Positions 14,619-23,820 of a DNA stretch of 64,000 nt are shown piece by piece (the stretch's first letter is position 1; each line of letters starts with the position of its first letter). The stretch spans positions 38,850,916 to 38,914,915 of the forward strand of contig CM037857.1 in the NCBI GenBank assembly GCA_021292105.1, read 5' to 3'. The stretch is from Anadara kagoshimensis (lineage: Eukaryota; Mollusca; Bivalvia; Arcoida; Arcidae). A program made the translations under genes and the position numbers. The notes under the pieces are model-generated. The model saw only the letters and a program-made list of their open reading frames with translations, made no database searches and was not told the origin of the DNA.

Positions 14619-17600
14619 GATCTAAAAGAAATATTGAAATGGGCATGGGAGTTAGGTTGGTTCATTTTCGAATAGGAAAAGTATTGTATATAGAATACAT
14701 GTAGATACATGCGTTCGCTAAATTTCATCGTGACATTTAATAACACTGTGGCATTCCCTTGTTTTCTTCATCCTATTTTGATTAAATAATCATTCTTTAT
14801 AACAAAATACGTGTCATATAACAATAAGCAAGTTTCAAAATGGAAACTTCTTAAAGCAAATTCGTCGGAAATGGTTATTTAACGTTAAATAAATTATACA
14901 GTTTCCATAGTTTTCAAGAGAGCATGCTTTGTGCAGATCTGTAGTTTACACGAAATCTATTGAAACTTAAAATTCATAAATGATTCAGTATCATACACAA
15001 GTTACTTAAATATTTAACAATTGAACTGTTTAGAAATGCGGTTCATAGTCCATATGAACGCAATTGATATGCAAGCAAACTGAATAACGCGCGTCAGCGT
15101 AAATGCTTACGGTTTTAAGCATAAGTTGAGAACTCCGATTAAATTTTAATTAATAATTATTATCATAATATTATTAATGATCATAATTTTGAAACAAACC
15201 ATTGTTGTTTTAAAAACAGTCACTTTAATGTTCAATTTTTTGAAGAATTTATCAAAATGATAAAAAAAACCAACTTTAATCGATGTTGTCAAAATGAAAT
15301 AATAACTAGAACACATGCAATTAATGTGTAAATCTCTTGTTTGAATGTGCAACGTTACGCTAAGTATGGTCTAAAGGAGGTATTTCGCTGTCGTAAAGTT
15401 AAGGACACGTTACGATGACTACCTTACTTACGACTGTTTCGAGTTACCCGATTTTATTTTACGAGTTTCGTAAGTAGGCGTTAAGTATTCGTAACTGTTA
15501 AGAGAGCTTCGAGTTACCCACCCCTGATAGGTAAAATACTTATACCAGCAATGGTTTACATTGAATTCATTGGTTTAGAAAATTATGAGCACCTGTGTAC
15601 TGGTCAGGTGTATCATTTTGCTTACCTGATTACAAATGTTACTCACCTTGACATTCATAGAAAAAACTTCTTTCCTTAATTCATGCAAGTGACCTACATA
15701 CCTACATTAAACGATGATATTAGGAAATAGTTATGTCCCCCAAACAAAGGGGGGGGGGGGGGGATAGTGTTCACTCCATTTCTTCCAGACAACATTTTGT
15801 CTTCTACTTTTCTCAAAAACCATTTAATAGATCTTTATAAAACTTCACAAGAACAATCTTTGGATGGAGTAAATATGCCATTGGCTATTCATACTTTGAT
15901 CATAAGGCATGGTTGAGGATTTCCCAGTTTGTTTTTTGGACACGCATGTTGTCTTGTTTCAGTTATAACTTGTTATTACTATCAATATTAAAGTGATTTC
16001 TACATATTTGTAGTGTAACTTGACTGTTTGGGTTTTTCTTTACAGGAAAAATCTTCCCAATTTGAGAAACAGTTGGCAGAAACCCGCAGAGAAAGACTTA
16101 AAGAAAGGAAAATTAGAAGAAAAGAAGATAGAAGAATTAAATGGATTACAGAGAAGGAAGAAGCAGAACAGAAAGCCAAGGATGAAGCATTGAAAAAAGG
16201 TAAAGATCTAAATAAGAAAGTGGGCAATTTTAGAAAGAAAATACAAGACTAAATATCAATGTTATACTAAACTGACCCCTTGATATAAATGAAAGAATCT
16301 TCACTGGGGTGTAAAACTACTTTACTTTAATTTTTGGCTGATACCTTTTTTATAAAAACCTTTAAAGATCTTTCATGAAAACTGAAATGCCTAGAAACTG
16401 AAAACTTAGTGTATGTTATCAGTGGTAAAAGGGTTGATAAGTTTGCAAAGTTCTTTGATTTTGATCTCATTCAAGAATATTGCAAAAAAGATTGATTAAC
16501 AGCAAGTTTTCTTGCCTTCATTGGGTTTCCATGTAAACAGTTTTGTTGTTTATTTCGGAGAAATGAGGCATAGATGAAATATTTACCAGACATTTAATGA
16601 GTTGATAAGATATTCCATAATCTTGTCACTTTGTACTGGTAAGTGACATTTTATGTTCTCACACTATTGTTTCTAAGAAGACTGTATATAGACCAATCCC
16701 CTGATGTTTTACATAAATGATTACAAGATACATTGATTTCGCCTTTAAATTGGGAAAATTTTGAGTTCTGATATATTGCAAACTGCATTTTAAGATGCTT
16801 GCAATAGCTTAGGATCACCATTGCAAAGATGTTATTGTGACAATATCTAACATTTTGTGGGTAAAGTCAACTTGATATAATTTGCTAGTGTAACACTGTT
16901 GTTTTGGGAATTTTAGTGGTCAAATTGGGAAATTTTAATATTTTTTCCCTAGGGGAGACTACCTTTATTAGGTAGTAATATTAGGCAAACAAAATCACTG
17001 AGATATAACTGCATGTAGTGCCAAAAAATTGAAATTGCTCCAAATACATGTAGTAGTTAAAAATAAATCAACATTTCTTGCATATTTTAAAATAAATATA
17101 ATTGTTCAGTAACACTGCTTTATTGTGAATTTAAATCCAGTATTTTGAAACTTCTAGTTCCTTCGTATACTACAAGATGGGTGAAGAGTACTCCCAAAAT
17201 CTACAAAAAAAAAAAATATCCACATTTACCTGTCTATAACTCTTATATTTATATCAGAACGGGAAGAAAAGGAAAGAATTGAGAAAGAAAAGTTAGAAGC
17301 AGAAAAGAAAGAATATGCAGACAAATTATTAAAATTACAAGAACAGGCAGAAAGACAGAAACAAAGGGATAGAGAAATAGAGGAACGTGAAGAAAAGCGC
17401 AGAGAGGAAGAAAAGAAACAGTATTTAGACAGATTAAGGTTAGTGAAAAAAACAAAGCTTGTCTAGTTATTTAAGAATTAAAATTCATGACTTTAAATGT
17501 TTTAAATATAAATAAATATAAAAATAAATGTTATAAGTTTAATGTACAGGCATAGATTTTGAATTCATCTTTAAGATTCTGATGATGTTTGATCTTGCAC

Positions 17601-20600
17601 CATGTGATAATCGTTCGTGTTTGTTTAGAACTATTATTTGTATAGACTTAATTTATTTGACAAATTTTGGGTTTTTAGCTCACCTGAGCCAAATTTTGAT
17701 TAGATTTTTGGATTCAGGATACCTAGGAACATTTAAATTGTGTTTTTCATGAAAATTGGATGAAAAGTAGGTTAACAAGTTTTTTGCGTAAAATTACGTA
17801 ATTTTTAAAATGGGACATTTATTGTTATAACTTCATAATGGCTGAAGATAATTGCATGGAGTTTTCACTGTTGATCTTGTCTTGTGATTTTCTTCCGAAT
17901 AATGTCAAGGTCAAGGTCATGTCCCAGTTTTTGACCTTTGATAAAAAATGCTTTTTTTTTTAAACATTTCTAATGATAATGATGTAGGATTTTTGGTTAA
18001 TTGTAGGTATTGACACGACGATCATTTTGATATATTGATCAAGGTCATGGGTTCAAAGGTCAAGGTCACAGATGTACAAGTTAACCAAAATAGTTAATTA
18101 TCTGCAAAACTATGAACTTTTTGTATAGGCATGTATATTAGAATATTGTAGGTAATGGCCCAATGGTCATTTTGATATATGAATAAAGGTCATGAGTTCA
18201 AATGTCAAGGTCATATATGTAAACAAGTACTGAAATGATTATTTATCTCAAAAACTATAAACTTTTTGTATATGCATGTATATTAGAATATTTTAGGTAT
18301 TAGCCTAACAACCATTTTGATATATGAATGAAGGTTATGGGTTCAAAGGTCAAGGTCACAGATGTGAACAAGTTCTGAAATGATTATTTATCTCAAAAAC
18401 TATAAACTTTTTGTATAAGCATGTATATTAGAATATTTAAGTATCATCCTAATGATCATTTTGATATATGAACGAAGGTCATGGGTTCAAAGGTCAAGGT
18501 CACAGATGCAAATGAATACCTAAATGGTTAATTATCTTGAAAACTATTAACTTTTTGTATAGGCATGTATATTAGAATATTGTTGGTAGTGGCGCAATGG
18601 TCATTTTGATATATGAGTGAAGTGCATGGGTTCAAAGGTCAAGGTCACAGATACAAACAAGTAATGAAATGATTATTTATCTCAAAAACTATAAACTTTT
18701 TGTATAGGGATGTATATTAGATTATTGGCCTAATTATCATTTTGATATTTGAATGAAGGTCATGAGTTCAAAGGTCAAGGTCACAGGTGAGCGTTAAGGC
18801 CCATGGGCCTCCTGTTTAATCATCAGTGTTACTATAGTAGATCCACTTGAAATGTTCTTTTTTCATGAAATAATCTGAAAATAAAAGCATTGTCCGATCA
18901 AATGATGCTAAATAATGAAAATCATAGCTTAAATTCATAAACAACATTTTTCTTGCTTAAGAAGCTAAGGAAAGAAAATCATGTTGACAGCGGTCACTTG
19001 ACACCATAAACATACAAAATCACCTATAAACCAGGCTTTGCTATGCAGCCGGTCACAAAATCGATGAGCACTGACGGCATTACACAGATGACCACTTATT
19101 TGAGGTGAAATATAAAGTAAAATTCATTGGGGGGGATGCAACCTGGCTGCTGTCAGCAGGTGATCATTAATTCCATGTGACCGCTAAAGCAGGTGACTAT
19201 TAGTTCCAGGTGTCTGCTAAGGCAGTTTTTACTGTATTTTAAGTTTGGATGACTGTGTTGTTTGATATATAGGTAAAAGTTAAATAATTAAGGATAATGT
19301 TTCCTGGGATATATAAAAGTTATTTACATTTGTAGAGAAGAAAGAGATGGTAGAGGACCAGAAAGAGAGAGTCGTGGACCTCCTCCTCCTGCCAGAGATG
19401 TAGAAGATAGATCAGCATGGCGTCCAGCAGTTAAAGAAGGTGGATGGAGAGAAAGAGAAAAACAAAGATCAGATAGTTGGAAGAAAGATCCCACAAGTCC
19501 TTCAAGAAGGTAAATCATATATCTGGTCATATTTAACAATACAGACAAACCTGCCTTAAAGGCTATCTATCTGTTTTTTAAGGCCATTAACATTTTATCC
19601 CAATTTCTCTTTATTCATGTAAAATGTAAAACCTGGGCCACCAGCCCATAAAGGCTACTTTACTGGTTTCCTTAGGTGGCCCTATAGACAAGTTTGACTG
19701 TAATACGTTTAGTTATAATGGAGGGGGTTCCAGTGGCTGGGTGGTTAGAAACACTGGCTTAAAGGCTATCTATCTGTTTTTTAAGGCCATTAACATTTTA
19801 TCCCAATTTCTCTTTATTCATGTAAAATGTAAAACCTGGGCCACCAGCCCATAAAGGCTACTTTACTGGTTTCCTTAGGTGGCCCTATAGACAAGTTTGA
19901 CTGTAATACGTTTAGTTACAATGGAGGGGGTTCCAGTGGCTGGGTGGTTAGAAACACTGGCTGGCTTGCAAATTGTGGTACCTTTTGCCACCAATGTTTG
20001 AAACCTACACAGGCTATCCTAATGTGTGAATGTGTGTCAAATCGTTTGCTGAAGGTTGTTCTTTTCCTCTGCTACTCTGGTTTATAACTGACTCTGCATA
20101 TACATGTATATGTGATTAATAGGATTTATCGCTAATGGTCATATGAGATAGGGAAATTTCAACCCAAGGTCATATATCTGGCCCAGAACTCGGTTGCCGA
20201 GTTCTGGGCCAAATATATAAGACCGACGAGGCTTAAAGATTTCCCTATCTCATATGACCAGTAGCGATTGATTCTTTTTCTCACACCATATTCCTTTAAA
20301 AATCCATTAAAAGCTTTTAGGGTTACAGAAAACAGCTGTTTTTTTTTCAGGCGTAGCATGAAGCCTGCCTGCCTGTCTCAACCCTAGGGTGAGACAAGAA
20401 AATCCCACATGGGTAAAACCAAGGGATTTCAATGTCACAGGAGTGAGAAATAGCTGAGTACTATGTACTTGTCAATTTTGAAATGAATGAGACACAAGAA
20501 AACTGATTAGTCCCCCGATTGTAAACTTCCTAACATTTTGGGACAGGAACAGACAAAATAACATTGATATCAAGTGATGTAGTTAGAGTACTTTATCCTA

Positions 20601-23150
20601 TCCATACCTTTCACACCAAAACCAATCGCTCCACCTACTGTATATAAATTTGACAAATGTCTAATGGCTTATTGACTGAAATGTAAATTTTTATAAAAAG
20701 TTTGGGTTATTTCTTGGTTTGTAAATAACTTGATGTGCATAGCATCAATTCAGATTATTTTTCAATAACCTGAGTGAAAATCGGATTTAATGCTTCAATT
20801 TATAACCCATTTGTCAAACAGCTCACAAAATCAAGACATGTTTGTAATAATATTGAACTCCATCTAGAGTTACTTGTAATGTGTACATATTTCAGGCCTC
20901 TGATTTTCTATCATAAGAATTTTCTACAAATTAAATATAAATCATTCTCTTTAAAGGGATGAAGATGATGAAAGGGACAGAGGACCACCAAGAGATGAAA
21001 GAGATGGTTTTAGAGACCGTGGTCCACCTGAAAGAGATGGCTGGCGTGACAAAGCACCACCTACAGAGGAGCGTGATACTTGGAGAGATAGAGCACCACC
21101 AAGAGAGGACAGAGCACCTCCAAGAGAGGACAGAGATTTTAGAGGCCCTCCAAGGGATGACCGCAGAGGCCCTCCAAGGGATGAAAGAGATGGCTGGAGA
21201 GATAGAGGTCCACCAAGAGATGATAGAGATAGCAGAGGACCTGGTGATAGGTGGGGTGATAGAGGCCCTACAAGGGATGACAGAGGTCCATCTAGAGATG
21301 AAGATGGATGGAGAAGAGGTCCACCACGAGATGACAAAGACAGAGATGATGACAGGTGGCGTAGGGGTCCACCAAGAGAGGACAGAGATTCTCGAGGCCC
21401 ACCAAGGGATGAATGGCGGCGAGGAGGAGATAGAGGGCCACCAAGAGATGACAGAGGACCTTCACGAGAGGAAGGTGGTGGATGGCGAGACAGGGAAAGA
21501 AGTAAAGGGGATGATGATAGAGGAGTCTGGAGACGAGATAGAGACTCTAGAGGTCCACCATCAAGGGATGATAGGGGTCCCCCACCAAGAGATGATAGAG
21601 GCCCACCTTCAAGGGATGACCGAGGAAGTGGTCCATGGAGAGGTAGTAGAGGCGGTGACTCTGAGGGAGGGAGCAAATGGGGTCCATCTTCTAGGGGTGG
21701 TGATTCATGGAGAGATAGAGCCTCTGACAGGGGAGAGAAAGACTTTAGATCTCGAGATGACAGAGGGCCACCACCACCAAGAGATGAAAGAAGAGGTCCA
21801 CCACCTAGTGATAGGGGTGGGGATGCATGGAGAAGAGGAGGTGGTACCAGTAAGTATTAATATTTTCACAAGTGTCCATTGGATTATGGTTGAAGAAAAA
21901 AATTGCAACAGCAGGTATGGTGTTTAATAGAATCCTCTGTATTCATTGTCATATGTAAGTTTTGTTAACATTACCTATATAGCTTGTTATGTCTCTCTAC
22001 ATTGATTCTAATTGCTTAAAATTACCACTGAATATATGTAGGAAGTTTCCCTTGGGGAAAAAGGACTTAAATTTCCCAAATTGATCACAAACGTTTTCCA
22101 AACAATAGTCATCTCACACAAGAGCAAAATGTTAATACAAAACACTACTGTAAGGTAAACAGAGTCGCTCTTTATATAACAACATATCTCAGACGAGATT
22201 TGGCAAGACCAATAATTATGTCCATTGAAAATTAACAAAAAATAATAATGTGCGTTATTCAGTTTGCTTGCACGGCAATAGAAGTTATAGCACTATAAGC
22301 GTAATTTCTAGACAGTTCAATGGTTAATTAAATTCAGTTGACCAATTACTGTATGTCTTGACCCACAAAAATACAGATATTGTTATAATATTACATCTTT
22401 GCTATGAAGGTCCTAGCTGTTGGAAGCATCACACAAAAAAGTTTTTTTCTCAGTTTTTAAACTTGCACATTTTTATTTTTTAAAACCAATAGGAAGTAAA
22501 TGAAAAAAAGTTACAAATAACTTGCATAATTGAATTGATCTGGCCTGGGATGTAAATCAATTTTCTCTCTATTTTATACATGGTTGACAAAGTATAGTAA
22601 ATGATCTGAAATACTTAGCTCCAGTTATCAAGAAAATTTTCATCAGACATTTCTCGCTTTGTTTTTTTTTTTTTTTTCAGTGTTCAATCTAGAATTTTTC
22701 ATATGGGGTCATTTTCAAATTTTTTGTCTAAAACATTTTTTAACATCAATATTTTTGCATTTATCTCATTTTGAATGCTACTAAATTCTTACCGATGGGG
22801 CCATTTGGCCAAGTAAGGGGTCATTGGCCCTATAGCCTCTTCTAGATTGGACACTGTTAGGTCCTGAGAAATATTTCATTTATTCTTATAGATAAAGTAA
22901 TAATTGTGTGGCCATTTTTGTGCCTTGTTGTTGGTTGCTATGGCTGTTGCTAAGTATGTTTTTTCAGTTACAAATTTTTGTCTCCTTGCAGTGTCAGATC
23001 CCCAAAATTTAGGTTGTGATGCTGTACACTTTTACTGATCAGAAAATTTTGTAGCCTTATTGTTCTAATTGATTTTACAATATTAATTTTGCAGGTCAAA
23101 GATCTGAAGGAGGCGAGGAAGATGACGGCTGGACAACAGTTAAATATTGA
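1..23150 (+). CDS. EIF3A: eIF3 subunit a (EIF3A), C-terminal part, 11 spliced exons, 5' partial
   Basis: eIF3a is the largest scaffold subunit of the cytoplasmic eIF3 complex, which binds the 40S ribosome and organises initiation. Exons: 1-67, 623-760, 1695-1904, 2249-2353, 10350-10463, 12110-12232, 16046-16199, 17258-17438, 19336-19509, 20957-21849, 23095-23150. Every intron is GT-AG and every junction keeps phase, giving about 737 residues. Diagnostic stretches recalled from vertebrate eIF3a are [39 protein letters not shown], and the extreme C terminus [10 protein letters not shown]. The first half is a long charged coiled coil (the spectrin-like, eIF3b-binding part in the family). The second half is the Arg/Asp/Pro repeat region. 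The N-terminal PCI domain is upstream of base 1. The large introns are filled with repeats. The identification is very secure; only exact splice positions remain untested by RNA. Confidence 0.97.
116..294. repeat. MITE-like repeat, family M1, copy 1
   Basis: Begins near CTGGTGTTTATTCTAGAAGA and ends GACTGAACACTCAG, imperfect inverted termini. Internal sequence matches 11248-11674 and (inverted) 22678-22856: all have 'AGAAGAGGCCATGGGCCATTG', 'GAATGCAAAAATAT' and 'GAAAATGGTCCC'-type blocks. Lies in an EIF3A intron. Confidence 0.6.
623..760 (+). CDS. EIF3A: EIF3A exon
   Basis: 46 codons between acceptor TTTAG (to 622) and donor GTTTGT (761). It contains the strongly conserved [13 protein letters not shown] stretch of eIF3a. 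Confidence 0.95.
1241..1518 (+). repeat. SINE (family S1, V-SINE-like), 5'-truncated, with TSD
   Basis: Body and tail of a tRNA-derived SINE without its tRNA head: 'TCTGACCCAAGACTTGAAAG', 'AAATGAAAGTCAC', then the tail 'GTGAAATATTCTTGACTGGG' + 'ACGTTAAACACCATT' and a short ATTCAA-type end. Bounded by the 14-bp duplication TCTTTCATTAAATT at 1227-1240 and 1519-1532. Same family as 26060-26345 and 37441-37742. Confidence 0.75.
1695..1904 (+). CDS. EIF3A: EIF3A exon
   Basis: 70 codons after acceptor TTGTAG, charged coiled coil rich in Glu/Lys/Arg. The exon ends phase 0 at GAAGAG with the weaker donor GTGCGA. Read-through of this donor would reach a stop within about 30 nt. Confidence 0.94.
2249..2353 (+). 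CDS. EIF3A: EIF3A exon
   Basis: 35 codons carrying [18 protein letters not shown], one of the most conserved blocks of the family. Donor GTAACC. Confidence 0.96.
3602..3995 (+). pseudogene. ZNF862/TTF-type zinc-finger gene relic (hAT-like transposon related)
   Basis: First frame (3602-3823) has [20 protein letters not shown], typical of the N-terminal zinc finger of ZNF862-like/TTF-type proteins. The match continues in another frame after a run of seven A's near 3791-3797: [17 protein letters not shown], then [11 protein letters not shown], ending at a stop at about 3997. Zinc ligands are visible as CxxC and HDISESH. A frameshift and a missing C-terminal part show it is dead. These genes derive from or travel with hAT-type transposons. 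Family name from memory. Confidence 0.6.
4534..5927 (+). mobile_element. Pearl/Helentron-like non-autonomous element with 147-bp minisatellite
   Basis: Starts with the inverted motif AGCTCACCTGAGCC...GGCTCAGATG, present twice (4537 and 4606). Then come about four repeats of roughly 147 bp recognised by 'TTCAAAGGTCAAGGTCATAG' (near 5100, 5248, 5395, 5540). The end is 'TTAAGGCTCATGGACCTC' + TTGTTT, a degenerate hairpin. Architecture (short palindromic ends plus central minisatellite plus terminal hairpin) fits the molluscan pearl / Helentron-associated elements. Same family as 17672-18818. Confidence 0.55.
6267..6433. mobile_element. Perfect foldback (MITE-like), 62-bp arms
   Basis: Bases 6267-6328 are repeated as the exact reverse complement ending at 6433. 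A second inner inverted pair (ACCTGGC/GCCAGGT) sits in the loop. The arm contains CGTTTTACGGTCGGAA, also at 2740-2756. No coding capacity. Confidence 0.8.
6450..9830. repeat. Tandem array of ~0.75-kb units, four copies
   Basis: A conserved block of about 115 bp ('CCTAGAAGTGTTACTGCTG' ... 'CTGGGCAGAGA' ... 'GTTGGTTCTCCACAAGTAAC' ... 'GTGTACTTAC') recurs at about 6450, 7178, 7953 and 9675. Between blocks are repeated segments with 'CCCAGCAACAAAGTAGTG', 'TGGATTTTAATGAAACTT' and 'AAGGTCATGA'. Spacing is about 728 and 775 bp, and about 845 bp after subtracting the 876-bp insertion at 8171-9046. ORFs here are short and not conserved between copies. Confidence 0.75.
8171..9046. mobile_element. 876-bp TIR transposon (CAGGG ends), 5-bp TSD AATAT
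   Basis: Termini CAGGGCTCCAAGTAG and CTACTTGGAGCCCTG are exact inverted repeats. AATAT flanks both sides (8166-8170, 9047-9051). The neighbouring tandem unit supplies the empty site (AACACAATAATCATTAC), confirming a 5-bp duplication. The interior repeats 'TTTACTAGCCA'-like words near both ends. The longest internal ORF (8557-8883) has no recognisable domain, so it is non-autonomous. CAGGG ends suggest hAT-like, but a 5-bp TSD is atypical for most hATs. Confidence 0.8.
10350..10463 (+). CDS. EIF3A: EIF3A exon
   Basis: 38 codons ([16 protein letters not shown]...FWEQQEAER), acceptor TTTTACAG, donor GTAATA. It follows the largest EIF3A intron in the window (8.0 kb). Confidence 0.96.
11248..11674. 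repeat. MITE-like repeat, family M1, copy 2 (interrupted by LINE fragment)
   Basis: Both halves match 116-294 ('TCTAGAAGAGGACCATGGGA' at left; 'GAATGCAAAAATATTGATGG' and 'GAACACTG' at right). Split by the LINE fragment at 11326-11553. Confidence 0.65.
11326..11553 (-). mobile_element. 5'-truncated RTE-like LINE 3' end, 13-bp TSD
   Basis: Matches the 3' end of the longer LINE at 56612-59440 (shared 'ACTTATGTCCATCTCTCCTT', 'CAGTCCTGCGCCAGGTCTCC', 'TGGTGTCCATTGC'). Flanked by TTGTTAAGGTCCT at 11313-11325 and 11554-11566, a clean target duplication. Encodes only the decayed C-terminal tail of the reverse transcriptase. Confidence 0.8.
12110..12232 (+). CDS. EIF3A: EIF3A exon
   Basis: 41 codons after a T-rich acceptor (TTTTTTTTAG), ending KEQFK before donor GTAAAT. 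Aligns with the human segment that ends KLKQF. Confidence 0.94.
12841..14190 (+). repeat. Minisatellite element, ~167-bp monomer x7-8
   Basis: Starts TTTTAGTTCACCTGGCCTAAAGG, then a (GTCAGTCC)-like run. Monomers are marked by 'AACATGGCTGCCAGCGCAGA' and 'TTTAACATTGGACCCTATGG' at about 13052, 13219, 13385, 13552, 13720, 13885 and 14050. Pearl-like layout but a different monomer from 4534 and 17672. No 3' hairpin visible, so probably truncated. Nested inside the TIR element. Confidence 0.7.
14571..14616. repeat. (TC)n microsatellite
   Basis: 23 uninterrupted TC dinucleotides. Confidence 0.95.
15749..15763. repeat. G homopolymer
   Basis: 15 consecutive G's directly after TGTCCCCCAAACAAA. The same 'TTATGTCCCCC' start is common in dispersed molluscan repeats. 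Confidence 0.8.
16046..16199 (+). CDS. EIF3A: EIF3A exon
   Basis: 154 nt ending in phase 1, between acceptor TTTACAG and donor GTAAAG. Contains [17 protein letters not shown] and [10 protein letters not shown], matching the human FEERLAEERHNRLEERK region. Confidence 0.95.
16200..17257 (+). other. EIF3A intron 7
   Basis: Ordinary AT-rich intron. No repeat, ORF or RNA gene recognised. Confidence 0.6.
17258..17438 (+). CDS. EIF3A: EIF3A exon
   Basis: 181 nt entered in phase 1 and left in phase 2, between acceptor ATATCAG and donor GTTAGT. Pure charged coiled coil (Glu/Lys/Arg). Confidence 0.94.
17672..18818 (+). mobile_element. Pearl/Helentron-like element with 147-bp minisatellite, copy 2
   Basis: Begins TTTTTAGCTCACCTGAGCC; central repeats of about 146 bp marked by 'GGTTCAAAGGTCAAGGTCAC' (near 18050, 18200, 18343, 18487, 18632, 18768). 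Ends AAGGCCCATGGGCCTCC + TGTTT, where GGCCCATGGGCC is a perfect hairpin stem. The same monomer family is in 4534-5927. Confidence 0.6.
19336..19509 (+). CDS. EIF3A: EIF3A exon
   Basis: 174 nt marking the change from coiled coil to the Arg/Pro/Trp-rich tail ([25 protein letters not shown]). Acceptor TTTGTAG, donor GTAAAT. Confidence 0.93.
19561..19966. repeat. 203-bp tandem duplication in EIF3A intron 9
   Basis: 19561-19763 is repeated at 19764-19966 with apparently a single substitution (AGTTATAATGG vs AGTTACAATGG). Either a very recent duplication or an assembly artefact. Confidence 0.85.
20128..20268. mobile_element. 141-bp foldback MITE
   Basis: Outer arms ATCGCTAATGGTCATATGAG and CTCATATGACCAGTAGCGAT, inner palindrome GGCCCAGAACTCGG/CCGAGTTCTGGGCC at about 20180-20210. 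No coding content. Confidence 0.75.
20957..21849 (+). CDS. EIF3A: EIF3A repeat-domain exon
   Basis: 893-nt exon, entered in phase 2 and left in phase 1, encoding about 297 residues of degenerate repeats on the theme RGPPRD(D/E)RD, interspersed with GxWR motifs. It corresponds to the decapeptide repeat region of vertebrate eIF3a (motif DDDRGPRRG there), with extra prolines here. The repeats create long open frames out of frame and on the opposite strand (20959-21927 + and 20951-21676 -). These are composition shadows, because only this frame joins the flanking exons. Confidence 0.95.
22678..22856. repeat. MITE-like repeat, family M1, copy 3 (inverted), best-preserved ends
   Basis: Ends CAGTGTTCAATCTAGAA and TTCTAGATTGGACACTG are inverted repeats with one mismatch. 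The reverse complement matches 116-294 through the interior. Confidence 0.7.
23095..23150 (+). CDS. EIF3A: EIF3A last coding exon
   Basis: After acceptor TTTTGCAG it encodes [18 protein letters not shown] and TGA at 23148-23150. The DGWTTV ending is the signature C terminus of eIF3a. Confidence 0.97.
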
Positions 23151-23820
23151 TCGATTAATCTGGACAATGGTCAGCATATGCATGATTGCAATATAAGGAC
23201 ATGAGATGAAATCTGTGATGTTTATGATAATTCAAAAATGTTAGGATTTACATTGGAAGTTGAAACTGTAAATTAAGAATAATTTATTGAAACAAGAGAG
23301 AGTATAAAAATCAACTCTATCTACTGATAAAAACTAAATCATGGACAATTTATTGCCACTTTGAATTTTTGTTAAACATTTTACTGGAGATGGGTGCCAT
23401 TTATGGATTTTTTTTTTGCGGGAGGCTATGATGATAATGTTTTGATTACATTTAAGGAATTGTATTGATTACATATAAGGAATTGTACATTTCATCTTTT
23501 TATTCTGTAATGAAGATATTTATGTGCATGTTTAGAAATTTTCTGCCGAATTTGATGTACTAAATACAATTTACAATGCAATTTTGTTAAGTTTTTTGGT
23601 TGTCTGTCACCCATCGGTTTTTCATAAAAACCAGTTCTTAGTGTAAAATTTGTGACATCAATTTTTGTGAATTGAGGAATGAAATGAAATTTTATGTATA
23701 CTACATACCATACATGTACGTTATTGTATACTATGATTTAAGAATCGTCATTGCTTGAATTGAGTATAAATTAAGTGCTATTGTTAAATAAATATATTAT
23801 TTGCCATGCTATATGACAGT
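23151..23820 (+). other. EIF3A: EIF3A 3' UTR with candidate poly(A) signal
   Basis: AT-rich sequence without ORFs follows the stop. A canonical AATAAA is at 23787-23792, so cleavage about 15-30 nt later is expected. The UTR end is inferred, not observed. Confidence 0.55.

Larger units (their letters stand above)
12289..15526. mobile_element. 3.2-kb TIR element filling EIF3A intron 6
   Basis: Left end CGGGGGCGGGTAACTTGAAG, right end CTTCGAGTTACCCACCCCTG, inverted with three mismatches. A second inverted pair lies just inside: CGGGTAACTCGAAAC (about 12379) and GTTTCGAGTTACCCG (about 15437). The interior has no transposase ORF but contains the minisatellite element at 12841-14190 and a (TC)n run. 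Intron 6 runs from 12233 to 16045, so this element is most of it. No convincing target duplication seen. Confidence 0.65.

Noticed and set aside
20951-21676. 241-codon open frame on the - strand, Pro/Ser/Leu-rich
   Set aside because: Exact antisense of the EIF3A repeat exon; Gly/Pro/Arg/Asp repeats lack stops in other frames. No splice or family support.
20959-21927. 322-codon + strand open frame starting [11 protein letters not shown]
   Set aside because: One base out of the true frame of the EIF3A exon. Only the other frame joins flanking exons and continues the eIF3a repeat pattern.
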